This document shows positions 37,954-48,925 of a stretch of DNA of 64,000 bases, piece after piece. This stretch comes from an uncultured Nitrosomonadaceae bacterium (lineage in GTDB: Bacteria > Pseudomonadota > Gammaproteobacteria > Burkholderiales > Nitrosomonadaceae), in NCBI GenBank assembly GCA_943787405.1, contig CALSMH010000001.1, positions 248,001-312,000 of the forward strand, given 5' to 3'. Every line of letters starts with the position of its first letter. The first letter of the stretch is position 1. Below the pieces are notes generated by a model. That model saw only the letters and a program-made list of their open reading frames with translations. It was not told the origin of the DNA and ran no database searches. A program made the position numbers and the translations under genes.

Positions 37954-39329
37954 TGATGGCGCAAGCAGCGGCCCGTATGTTAGGTGCAGAGTGGTGTGGC
38001 AAGGATGTGCTCTTTACCGGGGTAAGTACTGATAGCCGTAGCGTGAAAAGCGGTGATTTATTTATAGCTCTGAGTGGAAAGAATTTTGATGGGCACAAAT
38101 TTGTTTCTCAAGCAAAGGATAGGGGCGCTGTAGCTGCAATGGTGAATCAAGGCTCAGATATCAAGAAAAATAAGGATTCAAAAATTCCCATGATAGTTGT
38201 GAAAGACACCTTGCTAGAGTTAGGGCGGCTAGCAGCATATTGGCGAGGGTGTTTTGATATACCCTTGATTGCAGTGACAGGTAGCAATGGAAAGACAACA
38301 GTAAAAGAAATGATCGCATCGATATTATCGCAGTTGGTTGGAAAAGATAGCAACGAGGTGTTGGCAACCACTGGTAACCTTAATAATGATATTGGTGTTC
38401 CGAAAATGTTACTCCAATTATGTAAGCAGCATAAATATGCAGTAATAGAAATGGGTATGAATCACTTAGGTGAAATTTCTTATTTGACCGGTCTAGCAAA
38501 GCCTACCGTTGCTTTGATAACAAATGCAGGGGCTGCGCATATTGAAGGGACCGGTTCTGTGAAGGCAGTAGCAAGTGCTAAGGGTGAAATTTTTGAGGGA
38601 TTAGATGAGCTAGGCACAGCTGTTATTAATGCGGATGATCTAAATACGCAGCTATGGCATAAGCTTGCTGGTAGTAGGTCAGTAATTGAATTCGGGCTAA
38701 GTAAGGAAGCAAAAGTGAGTGGGTCTTATCAATTAAATTTGGCCGATACCAGATTGAAATTGGAGCTTCCCGATGGAGCTATAGAAATGAAGTTGAGGGT
38801 TCTGGGAAAACATAATGTATACAACGCTCTTGCAGCAGCAGCGGCATCAAATGCGATAGGTATAAGTAAGGAGAATATTGCATCTGGATTGGAATTATTT
38901 GGCGGGGTAGATGGCCGGTTACAGTTAAAGAAATGTCAGCATGGTGCAACGATGATAGATGATAGTTATAACGCTAATCCAGAATCAGTGCGAGCTGCAC
39001 TATCAGTATTAGCAAGCACTCTTGGGAAAAAGATCTTGATTCTTGGGGATATGGGAGAGCTTGGTGATAATGCTGTGGATTTCCATGAGTGTATTGGCGA
39101 AGAGGCTCGTTTTATTGGTATAGACAGGCTGTTTGCTCTGGGTGAATTAAGCGCTCATTCTGTGAAAAAATTTGGTACTGGGGCACAGCACTTTAAAAAT
39201 ATTGAAGATCTTATGGCTGTAATGGAGTCAACATTGGCTCCCAATGTGACGTTGTTGATAAAAGGATCTCGTTTTATGCAAATGGATCGGATAGTTAGAA
39301 AATTTGAAATGGAGGCATCTGATATTTAG
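37950..39329 (+). CDS. murF: UDP-MurNAc-tripeptide: D-Ala-D-Ala ligase
   Basis: MurF adds D-Ala-D-Ala to complete the pentapeptide. The 459-residue protein has the Mur N-terminal domain with GVSTDSRSVKSGDLFIAL near 25-42, the ATP site [12 protein letters not shown] near 110-121, the central GMNHLGEI near 170 and DDSYNANPESV near 332-342. Three ATG codons follow each other at the start; the first overlaps the murE stop. ftsZ follows after 57 bases, whereas mraY is the usual neighbour. Confidence 0.96.
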   Translation: MMMAQAAARMLGAEWCGKDVLFTGVSTDSRSVKSGDLFIALSGKNFDGHKFVSQAKDRGAVAAMVNQGSDIKKNKDSKIPMIVVKDTLLELGRLAAYWRGCFDIPLIAVTGSNGKTTVKEMIASILSQLVGKDSNEVLATTGNLNNDIGVPKMLLQLCKQHKYAVIEMGMNHLGEISYLTGLAKPTVALITNAGAAHIEGTGSVKAVASAKGEIFEGLDELGTAVINADDLNTQLWHKLAGSRSVIEFGLSKEAKVSGSYQLNLADTRLKLELPDGAIEMKLRVLGKHNVYNALAAAAASNAIGISKENIASGLELFGGVDGRLQLKKCQHGATMIDDSYNANPESVRAALSVLASTLGKKILILGDMGELGDNAVDFHECIGEEARFIGIDRLFALGELSAHSVKKFGTGAQHFKNIEDLMAVMESTLAPNVTLLIKGSRFMQMDRIVRKFEMEASDI

Positions 39330-39386
39330 AGGCTGGGTACTTGGAATAATGTAATTATTTTATTAATTTATCAAAGGGGGACTGTT

Positions 39387-40556
39387 ATGAAATTCGAGGT
39401 ACTAGAGGCAGAAGATCAAGCGGCGGTTATAAAAGTTATAGGTGTCGGTGGTTGCGGCGGGAATGCAGTGGATCACATGATTCAGAACGGTGTAGAAGGT
39501 GTCGAGTTTATTTGTGCTAATACCGATGCACAGGCACTCAAACGCAATCAGGCCCGTACTTTATTGCAGTTAGGGACCAATATTACTAAGGGACTAGGAG
39601 CTGGTGCAAACCCTGATATTGGGCGTGCAGCTGGAATGGAAGATCGTGAGCGTATCTCTGAGCTAATTGAAGGTGCAGATATGTTATTTATTACTGCAGG
39701 CATGGGAGGTGGAACCGGAACTGGCGCAGCACCGGTAGTAGCAGAGATAGCAAAGGAAATGGGAATTCTAACTGTGGCGGTTGTGACAAAGCCATTTTTA
39801 TTTGAGGGCACACGCTTAAAATCGGCAGAATCTGGAATGAAGGAACTATCAAACCATGTTGATTCATTAATCGTGATTCCAAATGACAAGTTAATGGCAG
39901 TACTGGGTGACGATGTAACTATGGACGATGCTTTTAAGGCAGCAAATAATGTACTTTATGGTGCGGTTGCAGGAATAGCAGAGGTGATCAACTGTCCGGG
40001 TCTTATAAATGTAGATTTTGCAGACGTAAAGACTGTAATGTCAGAAGCTGGTATGGCTATGATGGGGTCTGCATCTGCAACAGGGGTTGATCGTGCACGT
40101 TTATCGGCCGAACAGGCAGTTGCAAGCCCTTTGTTAGAAGATGTAAATCTTTCTGGAGCACGTGGCGTGTTAGTAAACATTACTGCTAGTTCAGGTCTAA
40201 AGATGCGTGAAATTCATGAAGTAATGAATACAGTTAAGGATTTTACTGATGATGATGCTACCGTTATTATGGGTACAGTGATAGAAGAAAATATGCAGAA
40301 TGATCTACGTGTTACGGTTGTAGCAACGGGACTTGGTGATTTAGGAAATGGCGCTCAGACTAAACCACCACTAGCTATTATTAATTCCCGAACTGGAACT
40401 GATGACGCTACATCAACAGATGGAATCGATTGGACAAATATTGATATTCCTGCTGTTACCCGTCGGAATGGCAGACGTGAAGCAGTACAAGCAATGCAGC
40501 AATCCGGTGTAGATGAATTAGAAATTCCTGCATTTTTACGGAAACAGGCAGATTAA
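39387..40556 (+). CDS. ftsZ: Cell division protein FtsZ (relocated within the dcw cluster)
   Basis: FtsZ is the tubulin-like GTPase that forms the division ring. The 389-residue protein has all functional parts: GVGGCGGNAV near 19-28, the GTP signature GGGTGTG at 107-113, the T7 loop NVDFADV near 208-214 with the catalytic Asp residues, a variable linker (about 320-370) and the C-terminal tail EIPAFLRKQAD that binds FtsA and ZipA. AGGGGG lies ahead of the ATG. It sits between murF and mraY, with its own leader (57 bases) and trailer (161 bases); normally it follows ftsA. Confidence 0.97.
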   Translation: MKFEVLEAEDQAAVIKVIGVGGCGGNAVDHMIQNGVEGVEFICANTDAQALKRNQARTLLQLGTNITKGLGAGANPDIGRAAGMEDRERISELIEGADMLFITAGMGGGTGTGAAPVVAEIAKEMGILTVAVVTKPFLFEGTRLKSAESGMKELSNHVDSLIVIPNDKLMAVLGDDVTMDDAFKAANNVLYGAVAGIAEVINCPGLINVDFADVKTVMSEAGMAMMGSASATGVDRARLSAEQAVASPLLEDVNLSGARGVLVNITASSGLKMREIHEVMNTVKDFTDDDATVIMGTVIEENMQNDLRVTVVATGLGDLGNGAQTKPPLAIINSRTGTDDATSTDGIDWTNIDIPAVTRRNGRREAVQAMQQSGVDELEIPAFLRKQAD

Positions 40557-40717
40557 GCCTTGTATGGTTCAGTCAGGTAAATCTTATATAAAAAGGATAG
40601 TTTCAGTTGTGGCAAATCTTTAAATAGATGTAAATTAAATGATTACTTGTAAAAAAATTATAAATTAATTAAGACTGAGATTAGAAAGCAAGGGTAAAGA
40701 GCCCTATTAGGTTAGAT

Positions 40718-41803
40718 ATGCTATTAGAACTCACGCAATGGTTGGCGATCGATATCCGAACATTTAATGTATTTAACTATATTACATTAAGAACAGTATT
40801 GGCGGCACTGACATCTCTAATGATCTCATTTATCGTTGGCCCGATCATGATACGTAAACTAACCGCGTATAAAATTGGTCAAGCTGTTCGTGATGATGGC
40901 CCACAAACACACCTTATCAAGGCTGGCACCCCGACTATGGGCGGTGCATTGATATTGGTGTCTGTTGCAATTAGCACGTTATTGTGGGCAGATCTAGGTA
41001 ATCGCTATATATGGGTAGTCCTGCTAACAACATTAGGTTTTGGTGTCATTGGTTGGATAGATGATTACCGGAAGGTGGTATATAACAATCCAAAAGGACT
41101 CTCTGCTAGCGTTAAATTTTTCTGGCAATCTTTAATTACAATTACTGTTGCATCTTATCTAGTTCTTACTGCAGATTCTCCGGCACAAACGAGCATGATT
41201 GTGCCCTTCTTTAAGCAAATTGTAATACCGCTGGGTGTAGTCGGATTTGTAACGCTGTCTTATTTTGTCATAGTTGGTACCAGCAATGCAGTAAATTTAA
41301 CTGATGGCCTTGATGGCCTGGCTATCATGCCAACGGTGATGATTAGTAGCGGATTGGCGATCTTTGCCTATGTGGCCGGCCATTCAGTTTTTGCAAAATA
41401 TCTAGGTATTCCTTATATTCCTCATGCAGGTGAGCTTGCCGTATTTTGTGGCGCATTGGCAGGCTCAGGGCTTGCTTTCTTATGGTTTAACGCCTATCCG
41501 GCTGAGGTATTTATGGGTGATGTTGGTGCTCTAGCACTTGGTGCTGCACTTGGTGTTGTTGCCGTAATTATACGTCAGGAAATAATACTTCTTATTATGG
41601 GCGGAATATTTGTAGTAGAAACCTTATCGGTAATAGTGCAGGTAACTTCATTCAAATTAACAGGTAAACGTATTTTTCGTATGGCACCCCTGCATCATCA
41701 CTTTGAATTAAAAGGGTGGAAGGAGAATCAAGTAGTAGTTCGGTTCTGGATTATAACTATGATGTTAGTGCTACTTGGATTAGCTACCTTGAAATTGAGA
41801 TGA
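40718..41803 (+). CDS. mraY: Phospho-N-acetylmuramoyl-pentapeptide transferase
   Basis: MraY transfers phospho-MurNAc-pentapeptide to undecaprenyl phosphate, making lipid I at the inner membrane. The 361-residue protein has about ten helices and the catalytic motifs DDYRK near 112-116, [10 protein letters not shown] near 193-202, [11 protein letters not shown] near 267-277 and [12 protein letters not shown] near 325-336. A 161-base gap separates it from ftsZ, so it may have its own promoter. Its stop overlaps the murD start as ATGA. Confidence 0.97.
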   Translation: MLLELTQWLAIDIRTFNVFNYITLRTVLAALTSLMISFIVGPIMIRKLTAYKIGQAVRDDGPQTHLIKAGTPTMGGALILVSVAISTLLWADLGNRYIWVVLLTTLGFGVIGWIDDYRKVVYNNPKGLSASVKFFWQSLITITVASYLVLTADSPAQTSMIVPFFKQIVIPLGVVGFVTLSYFVIVGTSNAVNLTDGLDGLAIMPTVMISSGLAIFAYVAGHSVFAKYLGIPYIPHAGELAVFCGALAGSGLAFLWFNAYPAEVFMGDVGALALGAALGVVAVIIRQEIILLIMGGIFVVETLSVIVQVTSFKLTGKRIFRMAPLHHHFELKGWKENQVVVRFWIITMMLVLLGLATLKLR

Positions 41804-43215
41804 ATTTATATGGAAAAAAAATTCTAGTGCTTGGAATGGGAGAAACTGGATTATCCATGGTGAAGTGGTTATCACGCATAGGTTCAGATATTAGCGTGGC
41901 TGACAATCGTATTGTGCCACCAAATCTTAGTACGTTGGAGCAAGTCATCCCTGCGGATCAGATATTCACGGGCCCTTTCTTGGCGAGAATTTTTAAGGGG
42001 ATAGACCTTATTGCTATCAGCCCAGGTATTTCGCGAACAATACCTCTAATTAATCAGGCGATTAAGCGCGGCGTTCCTGTTATTGGGGATATTGAATTAT
42101 TTTCTTTAGCGGTTAATAAATGTGATGGCTCAAAGCCAAAGATTATAGCGATTACTGGCTCCAATGGGAAAACAACTGTATCAGCTATGGTTGGTTCAAT
42201 GTTAAGAGAGGCAGGATGGGACACGGAAGTGGCTGGGAATATAGGTCCGGCGGTATTAGATAAACTTATGCAGAGAATTGATTCTGGGAAGCTGCCTCAA
42301 TCATGGGTTTTAGAGGTTTCAAGTTTTCAATTGGAATCTACACAAAGCTTTAATCCTGATGCAGCTGTGGTTTTAAATCTGAGTGAGGATCATCTTGATC
42401 GTTATGTGGGCATGGATGATTACGCTGCTATTAAGGCGAAAATATTTTCAGGAAAAACTGATGACGGAAAGATGCTACAGATATTAAATCGTGACGATCC
42501 TATTGTAAGTGCCATGGCATTAGCTAGTAAGAAGCAGATAACTTTTGGTGTGGATGCCCCGGCCAATGAAAATGATTTTGGTTTGCTGATAGACGATGAA
42601 TCTTGGCTAGTACAAGGTAATAATCGGCTAATAAAGACCAGTGAGCTTGGTGTTTCTGGTTCACACAATGTGGCTAATGCTTTAGCTGCCTTGGCTTTAT
42701 GTCATGCTGTGGGAGTAGCGTATAGCCCACTACTCAATGCCTTACGCAAATTTGGTGGGTTACCTCATCGTATGGAGAAAGTTGCAACGCTCAATGGCAT
42801 TACATTCTACGATGATTCAAAGGGTACGAATGTAGGCGCAACAGTTGCAGCGCTTAATAGCATTGCTCAAAAAAAGGTATTGATTATAGGTGGCGATGGA
42901 AAGCAACAGAATTTCTCTCCATTGAAAAATGCTATTTCAGAACATGTAAGGGCAGTAATTTTGATTGGTAAGGATGCAGGAAAAATTGCATCTGCAATGG
43001 AAGGGTGCGGGGTACCAATGCATAGTGCAGTAACAATGGAGGATGCAGTACAAAGAAGTTTCATTTTAGCAAGGATGGGAGATGCTGTGTTGATGTCTCC
43101 TGCTTGTGCAAGCACTGATATGTTTAGGAATTATGTGCATCGTTCTGAAACCTTTATTTCAGCAATTAAGACTTTAGAGTTAAAAACATTAGCTGCAGAA
43201 AGAGTCACACACTAG
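41800..43215 (+). CDS. murD: UDP-MurNAc-L-alanine: D-glutamate ligase
   Basis: MurD adds D-glutamate to UDP-MurNAc-L-Ala. The 471-residue protein begins [19 protein letters not shown], with the UDP-binding Rossmann start, followed by [15 protein letters not shown] near 120-134 and [10 protein letters not shown] near 193. The frame is open for 28 codons upstream inside mraY, but the ATG at 41800 overlaps the mraY stop and gives the normal N-terminus. Length is slightly above E. coli (438). Confidence 0.96.
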   Translation: MNLYGKKILVLGMGETGLSMVKWLSRIGSDISVADNRIVPPNLSTLEQVIPADQIFTGPFLARIFKGIDLIAISPGISRTIPLINQAIKRGVPVIGDIELFSLAVNKCDGSKPKIIAITGSNGKTTVSAMVGSMLREAGWDTEVAGNIGPAVLDKLMQRIDSGKLPQSWVLEVSSFQLESTQSFNPDAAVVLNLSEDHLDRYVGMDDYAAIKAKIFSGKTDDGKMLQILNRDDPIVSAMALASKKQITFGVDAPANENDFGLLIDDESWLVQGNNRLIKTSELGVSGSHNVANALAALALCHAVGVAYSPLLNALRKFGGLPHRMEKVATLNGITFYDDSKGTNVGATVAALNSIAQKKVLIIGGDGKQQNFSPLKNAISEHVRAVILIGKDAGKIASAMEGCGVPMHSAVTMEDAVQRSFILARMGDAVLMSPACASTDMFRNYVHRSETFISAIKTLELKTLAAERVTH

Positions 43216-43236
43216 ATAGTTTTTGGATAACTATTA

Positions 43237-44397
43237 ATGATCTATCAAGCTAGCATCGGTAACGAGAAAGGTATATCTGATTTTGATCTGGGTCTGATTT
43301 GGTCTGCAATATTTTTGCTGAGTCTGGGTCTAATTATGGTCTATTCAGCCTCTATTTCTATAGCTGAGACGAGTCGTGGAGATGGTTATGCAGCCTACTT
43401 TCTTGTTCGCCAAGGAATCTATTTATTAGTAGGATTATTTATTGGGTTAATTGCATTTCAAATACCAATGAGATTATGGCAGAAATACTCGCTTTATCCA
43501 TTTTTGATAGGTATGACATTGCTCGTACTAGTATTGATTCCTGGCATAGGGAATGAAGTAAACGGCAGCAGACGCTGGTTATCATTATTTGTTGTAAATC
43601 TGCAGCCTTCTGAATTTATGAAACTATTTATAGTGATATACGTTGCTAGTTATACGATTAAAAGAGCTGCATATCTAGACCATTTTAGAAGGGGGTTCCT
43701 TCCTATCTTTATGGTAATGGTGATGCTAGGAATTTTGCTGCTTAAAGAGCCAGATTTAGGAGCATTTGTTGTTATTACCGTTATTGTAATGGCGATTTTA
43801 TTTCTGGGCGGAATGAATCTAAAAATTTTTGGCGGAATTATCGGGGTACTACTTGTGTCTGTGTTGGCGTTAATCTGGCTTGAACCTTACCGCCTGCAAC
43901 GAATTATCTCAACCTGGAAACCATTTGATGATGAATTCGGAAAAGGGTATCAGTTATCTCACTCTTTGATGGCATTTGGGCGAGGTGGATGGGAAGGTGT
44001 CGGACTAGGTGGAAGTGTAGAGAAGCTATCCTATCTGCCAGAAGCGCACACGGATTTTCTTCTTGCAGTAATAGCAGAGGAGCTTGGTTTCATAGGAGTA
44101 ATGGTTGTAGTAATCTTATTTGCATGGTTAGTGATACGTGCCTTCGTGATAGGTCGCCAAGCTGCGACACGAGAACGCTTTTTCCCTGCACTGGTAGCTC
44201 AGGGTATTGGGGTGTGGGTAGGAATACAAGCTTTCATCAACATGGGTGTAAATATGGGTATCTTGCCAACGAAAGGATTGACTCTTCCGCTAATGAGCTT
44301 TGGTGGTAGCGGTATTGTTGCAAATTGTATTGCACTGGCAATTCTATTAAGAATTGACTGGGAAAATCGTCAGGTAATGAAAGGGTACAAGATATGA
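43237..44397 (+). CDS. ftsW: Septal peptidoglycan glycosyltransferase FtsW
   Basis: FtsW, a SEDS-family enzyme, polymerises lipid II at the septum together with FtsI. The 386-residue protein has ten likely helices. Family motifs include [20 protein letters not shown] near 109-128, [11 protein letters not shown] near 168 and [18 protein letters not shown] near 348-365. The ribosome binding site is weak. It lies between murD and murG as in most dcw clusters. Confidence 0.96.
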   Translation: MIYQASIGNEKGISDFDLGLIWSAIFLLSLGLIMVYSASISIAETSRGDGYAAYFLVRQGIYLLVGLFIGLIAFQIPMRLWQKYSLYPFLIGMTLLVLVLIPGIGNEVNGSRRWLSLFVVNLQPSEFMKLFIVIYVASYTIKRAAYLDHFRRGFLPIFMVMVMLGILLLKEPDLGAFVVITVIVMAILFLGGMNLKIFGGIIGVLLVSVLALIWLEPYRLQRIISTWKPFDDEFGKGYQLSHSLMAFGRGGWEGVGLGGSVEKLSYLPEAHTDFLLAVIAEELGFIGVMVVVILFAWLVIRAFVIGRQAATRERFFPALVAQGIGVWVGIQAFINMGVNMGILPTKGLTLPLMSFGGSGIVANCIALAILLRIDWENRQVMKGYKI

Positions 44398-44437
44398 ATA
44401 AAGGCTGTTGCCACAAAATAGTACCAGGAGTTTTAGG

Positions 44438-45505
44438 TTGACACGTACTATTTTAATTATGGCCGGAGGAACTGGGGGGCATATTTTTCCTGCGCTGGCA
44501 GTGGCAGATTATTTGAAGAAAGCTGGTTGGCGAATAGTTTGGCTGGGGACAAAAGGTGGGATGGAGGAGTCATTGGTTGTACAAAAAGGGTACGAGATTA
44601 AGTGTATTGATTTTTCCGGTTTGCGTGGAAAAAATTTAATAATTTGGTTTACTCTTCCATTAAGGCTGATGTTGGCATTCTGGCAAAGTGCAAAATTGTT
44701 ATTTCAATTACGTCCAGATGTAGTATTAGGTATGGGTGGTTACCCCTCTTTTCCAGGGGGTATTATGGCCGTATTGCTAAATAAACCATTACTAATTCAC
44801 GAGCAGAATTCAATACCTGGCCTTACAAATAAGATATTAGTTAAGTTTGCAGATAAAGTTCTAATAGGCTTTCCTTATGCAATTAAAGATAAGAAGGTGG
44901 TGTTCTCTGGTAACCCAGTACGTAATGAAATAAGTCAATTAGATTCCCCTGAGCATCGGTATGAAGGGCGAAGTGGAAATTTAAAATTACTAATAATAGG
45001 AGGTAGCCTTGGTGCAAAAGTATTAAACACTATCGTTCCACAGGCACTGAAATTGATCCCAGATAGTGTTCGTCCATTAGTAGTTCATCAGGCTGGAGAG
45101 AAGCATCTTGAAAGTTTAAATAAGAACTATGTAGAAGCCGGCGTAGAGGGTGAGCTAGTTGTTTTTATTGAAGAGATGGCAGTTAAATATTCTGAATGTG
45201 ATTTAGTTATATGTCGTGCTGGGGCTCTTACTGTTGCAGAGATTTCCTCAGCAGGTATAGCAAGTATTCTTGTTCCTTTCCCTTATGCCGTAGATGATCA
45301 TCAGACATATAATGCGAACTTTTTAAGTAATAATAATGCTGCAGTGTTACTGCCGGAAAATGAACTAACTCCAGACAGTTTGGCGAATCTATTATTGGAA
45401 TTAACTCGAGAGAGGTTATTGGGAATGGCAATTAAGGCACGTGAATTAGCAAAACCTAATGCAACTAGAATTGTGGCAGAAGAATGTATGGATATAATTA
45501 AATAA
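44438..45505 (+). CDS. murG: UDP-GlcNAc: lipid I N-acetylglucosaminyltransferase
   Basis: MurG makes lipid II from lipid I on the inner face of the membrane. The 355-residue protein has MAGGTGGHIFPALAVAD near 7-23, GMGGYPSFPGG near 101, HEQNSIPGLTNK near 125 and VICRAGALTVAE near 245-256, the GT28 signatures. The start is probably the TTG at 44438, which has AGGAG seven bases ahead; an earlier in-frame TTG (44408) would place that site inside the gene. Confidence 0.95.
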   Translation: MTRTILIMAGGTGGHIFPALAVADYLKKAGWRIVWLGTKGGMEESLVVQKGYEIKCIDFSGLRGKNLIIWFTLPLRLMLAFWQSAKLLFQLRPDVVLGMGGYPSFPGGIMAVLLNKPLLIHEQNSIPGLTNKILVKFADKVLIGFPYAIKDKKVVFSGNPVRNEISQLDSPEHRYEGRSGNLKLLIIGGSLGAKVLNTIVPQALKLIPDSVRPLVVHQAGEKHLESLNKNYVEAGVEGELVVFIEEMAVKYSECDLVICRAGALTVAEISSAGIASILVPFPYAVDDHQTYNANFLSNNNAAVLLPENELTPDSLANLLLELTRERLLGMAIKARELAKPNATRIVAEECMDIIK

Positions 45506-45568
45506 TGAATAATAAGGTTATTTTTTTTCAGTCATTAAAACCTTTTCAACATCTTGTAAAGATAAAAG

Positions 45569-46978
45569 ATGAAACACAAAGTTAAACATATTCATTTTGT
45601 TGGGATTGGTGGGTCGGGAATGAGTGGAATAGCCGAAGTGCTATTAAATCTAGACTATAAGATAAGTGGGTCAGATTTATCAGATAGCACGACTACAAAA
45701 CGGTTAAGTAGCTTAGGCGCAACTGTCTATATTGGTCATGCAGGGCATTATATAGAATCAGCAGACGCAGTAGTTACCTCTAGCGTAATAAAATCAGATA
45801 ACCCGGAAGTACTTGCAGCACGTGCAAATAATATTCCGGTGGTTCCACGGGCAATAATGCTGGCTGAACTATTGAAGCTACGCCAGGGCATTGGTGTTGC
45901 AGGAACCCATGGTAAGACTACCACTACAAGTTTAATTGCCAGCGTCCTTGCCCAAGCTGGAATGGATCCTACTTTTATTATTGGCGGAAAGCTTGAAGCT
46001 GCAGGCTCTCATGCAAAATTAGGAAGTGGTGAATTTATAGTGGTAGAGGCAGATGAATCCGATGCTTCATTTCTATATCTACAGCCTATGCTAGCAGTAG
46101 TAACTAATATAGATGCTGATCATATGGAAACTTATGATCATAATTTTAATAAGCTTAAAAAGGCATTCGTAGATTTTCTACAACATCTTCCATTTTATGG
46201 AATGGCCATGTTATGTGTTGATGATCCTAATGTACGTGAAATTATCCCTGCCATTACTAAGCCTATAACGACTTATGGCTTGTCGGATACAGCACAAATT
46301 AGAGCTACAAACATCAGTCATTGTAAGGGACAAATGCACTTTACTGCTTTGATTGGAGTTAATGAAAATTCTCGTAAGCTTGATATCAAACTTAATTTAC
46401 CGGGATTACACAATGTACAAAATGCACTTGCTGCAATTGCAGTAGGTAATGAATTAGGGGTCTCGGATACCTCAATGATTAAAGCATTAAATAAATTTAA
46501 AGGAGTGGGGCGACGTTTTCAGCGCTGTGGGGATATTGAGTTATCTGGAAGAAATAAGAATGTGAATTTTACTCTTGTTGATGATTATGGTCATCACCCA
46601 GTAGAGATCGCGGCCACAATTAATGCGGCACGAGGCGCATTTCCTAGCCGTCGTCTCATAGTTGCATTTCAGCCACACCGTTATACCCGTACAAGAGATG
46701 TATTTGAGGACTTTGTAAAAATTCTCTCTACAACGGACGTATTGCTGCTAACTGAAGTTTACTCAGCGGGGGAAACGCCAATTGTTGCAGCTGACGGAAA
46801 GTCACTTGTGAGGGCAATTAGAGTGCAGGGAAAGGTGGAGCCAATTTTTATTGAAACTGTAGAGGAACTGCCTGCAGCTATTTTTAATGTTATCGAAAAT
46901 GAGGATGTAGTTTTAATTATGGGAGCAGGTTCTGTGGGTAGCGTGGCACAAAATCTTATGAGTTTTTCATGCGAATGA
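45569..46978 (+). CDS. murC: UDP-MurNAc: L-alanine ligase
   Basis: MurC adds the first residue of the stem peptide. The 469-residue protein has [17 protein letters not shown] near 8-24 for the UDP-sugar, [16 protein letters not shown] near 110-125 for [15 protein letters not shown] near 169 and [13 protein letters not shown] near 337-349. It ends two codons before murB. A 63-base gap with an AT-rich small hairpin separates it from murG. Confidence 0.97.
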   Translation: MKHKVKHIHFVGIGGSGMSGIAEVLLNLDYKISGSDLSDSTTTKRLSSLGATVYIGHAGHYIESADAVVTSSVIKSDNPEVLAARANNIPVVPRAIMLAELLKLRQGIGVAGTHGKTTTTSLIASVLAQAGMDPTFIIGGKLEAAGSHAKLGSGEFIVVEADESDASFLYLQPMLAVVTNIDADHMETYDHNFNKLKKAFVDFLQHLPFYGMAMLCVDDPNVREIIPAITKPITTYGLSDTAQIRATNISHCKGQMHFTALIGVNENSRKLDIKLNLPGLHNVQNALAAIAVGNELGVSDTSMIKALNKFKGVGRRFQRCGDIELSGRNKNVNFTLVDDYGHHPVEIAATINAARGAFPSRRLIVAFQPHRYTRTRDVFEDFVKILSTTDVLLLTEVYSAGETPIVAADGKSLVRAIRVQGKVEPIFIETVEELPAAIFNVIENEDVVLIMGAGSVGSVAQNLMSFSCE

Positions 46979-46981
46979 TAA

Positions 46982-47968
46982 ATGGATATGCCAGAAACAG
47001 TTAAATTAAATCATACTCAGTCCTTCCTTTCTAAGATGGGGATGGAAGCAGCCCTGCGTGGGGAGATGCGTATGAATGAATCAATGAAAAAATATACTTC
47101 ATGGCGTGCAGGAGGCCAGGCAGATCGAATCTATATCCCAGCTGATTTATCTGATTTATCTCAGTTTCTGCTTAGTATACCTGGGCGTGAGACAGTGCAT
47201 GTTATTGGATTAGGTAGCAACCTTTTAGTACGCGACGGTGGATTACGTGGAACGGTGATATTGCCTCATGGAAAGTTAAATAATATTCAGCTGGAGCAGC
47301 ATAGTGATGAGGAAGGACTGGTTTATGTTGAAGCGGGTGTGACTTGTGCAAAAGTTGCGCGATTTTCTGCATTAAATAACTTAACTGGGGCTGAATTTTT
47401 AGCTGGAATACCTGGTACTGTTGGAGGGGCTCTGGCAATGAATGCAGGTTGTTATGGTTCGGAAACATGGGGGATTATTGAGGGTGTAAGGACACTTAAT
47501 CGTTCAGGCGTCTTGAAAGACCGAGATTCAAAAGAATATGAAACCAGCTATCGACAGGTTAATTTAAAATCAGATATTGGGTTGCTTGTGGATTCCTCTA
47601 GTGAGGAATGGTTTGTAGGTGCATGGATCAGATTGAAAAAAGGAAATGATGTAACATCTAGAAAAAAGATTAAAGAATTACTCTCTAGGCGCATTAACAG
47701 TCAACCATTGAATTTGCCTAGTGCTGGTTCAGTATTTCGTAATCCACCCGGAGATTATGCCGCCAGATTAATTGAATCATGTGGATTAAAGGGATTCAGC
47801 ATTGGCGGGGCTATGGTTTCAAATAAACATGCAAATTTTATTGTTAATACAGGTAATGCCATGGCAGGAGATATTGAGGCTGTAATTGCAGAGATAAGTA
47901 AGAAAGTAAAGAGAAAGACAGGTATTAAATTGGCACAAGAAATTAGGATCATAGGAGAGGCGAAGTGA
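46982..47968 (+). CDS. murB: UDP-N-acetylenolpyruvoylglucosamine reductase
   Basis: MurB reduces the enolpyruvyl group to make UDP-MurNAc, using FAD and NADPH. The 328-residue protein starts with a 35-residue polar tail, then YTSWRAGGQADRIY near 38-51, GLGSNLLVRDGG near 76, GIPGTVGGALAMNAGCYG near 142-159 and the catalytic Ser in SAGSVFRNPPGDYAARL near 247-263. These match the common MurB fold. Located between murC and ddl as usual. Confidence 0.95.
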   Translation: MDMPETVKLNHTQSFLSKMGMEAALRGEMRMNESMKKYTSWRAGGQADRIYIPADLSDLSQFLLSIPGRETVHVIGLGSNLLVRDGGLRGTVILPHGKLNNIQLEQHSDEEGLVYVEAGVTCAKVARFSALNNLTGAEFLAGIPGTVGGALAMNAGCYGSETWGIIEGVRTLNRSGVLKDRDSKEYETSYRQVNLKSDIGLLVDSSSEEWFVGAWIRLKKGNDVTSRKKIKELLSRRINSQPLNLPSAGSVFRNPPGDYAARLIESCGLKGFSIGGAMVSNKHANFIVNTGNAMAGDIEAVIAEISKKVKRKTGIKLAQEIRIIGEAK

Positions 47969-48007
47969 ATTCTTATGGGCTCAAATTATTTTTACGGATA
48001 GTGAGTT

Positions 48008-48925
48008 GTGAGTAAAAATAATTTTGGAAAAGTTGCAGTTCTGCTTGGAGGCCGTTCTAACGAACGTGAAATTTCACTCCAGAGTGGCCGTGCTGTACTT
48101 GAAGCACTAAAACGAAGAGGGATTGACGCACATCCATTTGATCCGGCTAACGAGCCGATAGAGGATCTTTTAAGGAAGAAATTTAATATAGCGTATATAG
48201 CCCTTCATGGGCGCTATGGTGAGGATGGAACTATACAAGGCGTACTGGAGTTTATGGGCTTGCCGTACACAGGCAGTGGCGTTTTGGCAAGTGCGATTGC
48301 TATAGATAAATGGAGGACCAAATTGTTATGGCAATCAATAGGTATCAATACTCCTCGCTATATGATGCTTAATGCAGAAAGTAACTTAGATACAGTAATA
48401 AAGGAACTGGGGCTGCCGCTGATTATTAAGCCTTCTCGAGAGGGATCAACAATTGGTTTATGTAAAGTAACCTCGGCAGAAGATTTGCGAGATGCATATC
48501 AAGCAGCAGCAAAACATGATCAGGCAGTTTTGGCTGAGCAGTTTATAGAAGGCGTGGAGTTAACCGCTGCAATTCTTGGGGATACTTCGCTACCTCTAGT
48601 GCGAATTGAGGTAGCAGGAGAGCTGTATGATTATGAAGCCAAATATCTTTCTCTTGATACGGGATATTTCTGTCCAAGCGGCTTGCCTCCTAAGCTGGAA
48701 AGAATAATACAGGATCAAGCTTTACAGGCGCATATGATTCTGGGGTGTGAGGGCTGGGGGAGAATAGATCTAATACTAGATAGCTCTGATAAACCTTATT
48801 TTCTTGAGACTAATACATCACCAGGTATGACTAGCCATAGTCTTGTACCAATGGCAGCAAAAACCGCAGGAATATCATTTGATGATCTTGTAATAAAAAT
48901 ACTGGAGTTAGCGCATGTGGGATAA
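48008..48925 (+). CDS. ddl: D-alanine: D-alanine ligase
   Basis: Ddl makes the D-Ala-D-Ala dipeptide for MurF. The 305-residue protein is an ATP-grasp enzyme with LLGGRSNEREISLQSGRAVL near 12-31, the LHGRYGEDGTIQGVLE segment near 65-80, IIKPSREGSTIG near 141-152 and the metal site ETNTSPGMTSHSLVP near 264-278. The start is a GTG at 48008. Its 3' end overlaps ftsQ by 11 bases. Confidence 0.96.
   Translation: MSKNNFGKVAVLLGGRSNEREISLQSGRAVLEALKRRGIDAHPFDPANEPIEDLLRKKFNIAYIALHGRYGEDGTIQGVLEFMGLPYTGSGVLASAIAIDKWRTKLLWQSIGINTPRYMMLNAESNLDTVIKELGLPLIIKPSREGSTIGLCKVTSAEDLRDAYQAAAKHDQAVLAEQFIEGVELTAAILGDTSLPLVRIEVAGELYDYEAKYLSLDTGYFCPSGLPPKLERIIQDQALQAHMILGCEGWGRIDLILDSSDKPYFLETNTSPGMTSHSLVPMAAKTAGISFDDLVIKILELAHVG

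Noticed and set aside
39548-39889. 113-codon minus-strand frame inside ftsZ
   Set aside because: Antisense shadow of a highly conserved gene; Pro/Ala-rich composition with no recognisable motif.
43989-44309. 106-codon plus-strand frame inside ftsW
   Set aside because: Alternative frame of ftsW with Cys- and Ser-rich composition and no ribosome site.
45506-45568. Small hairpin plus eight T between murG and murC as a terminator
   Set aside because: The stem is only five A-T pairs, so it should not stop transcription; murC continues the cluster.
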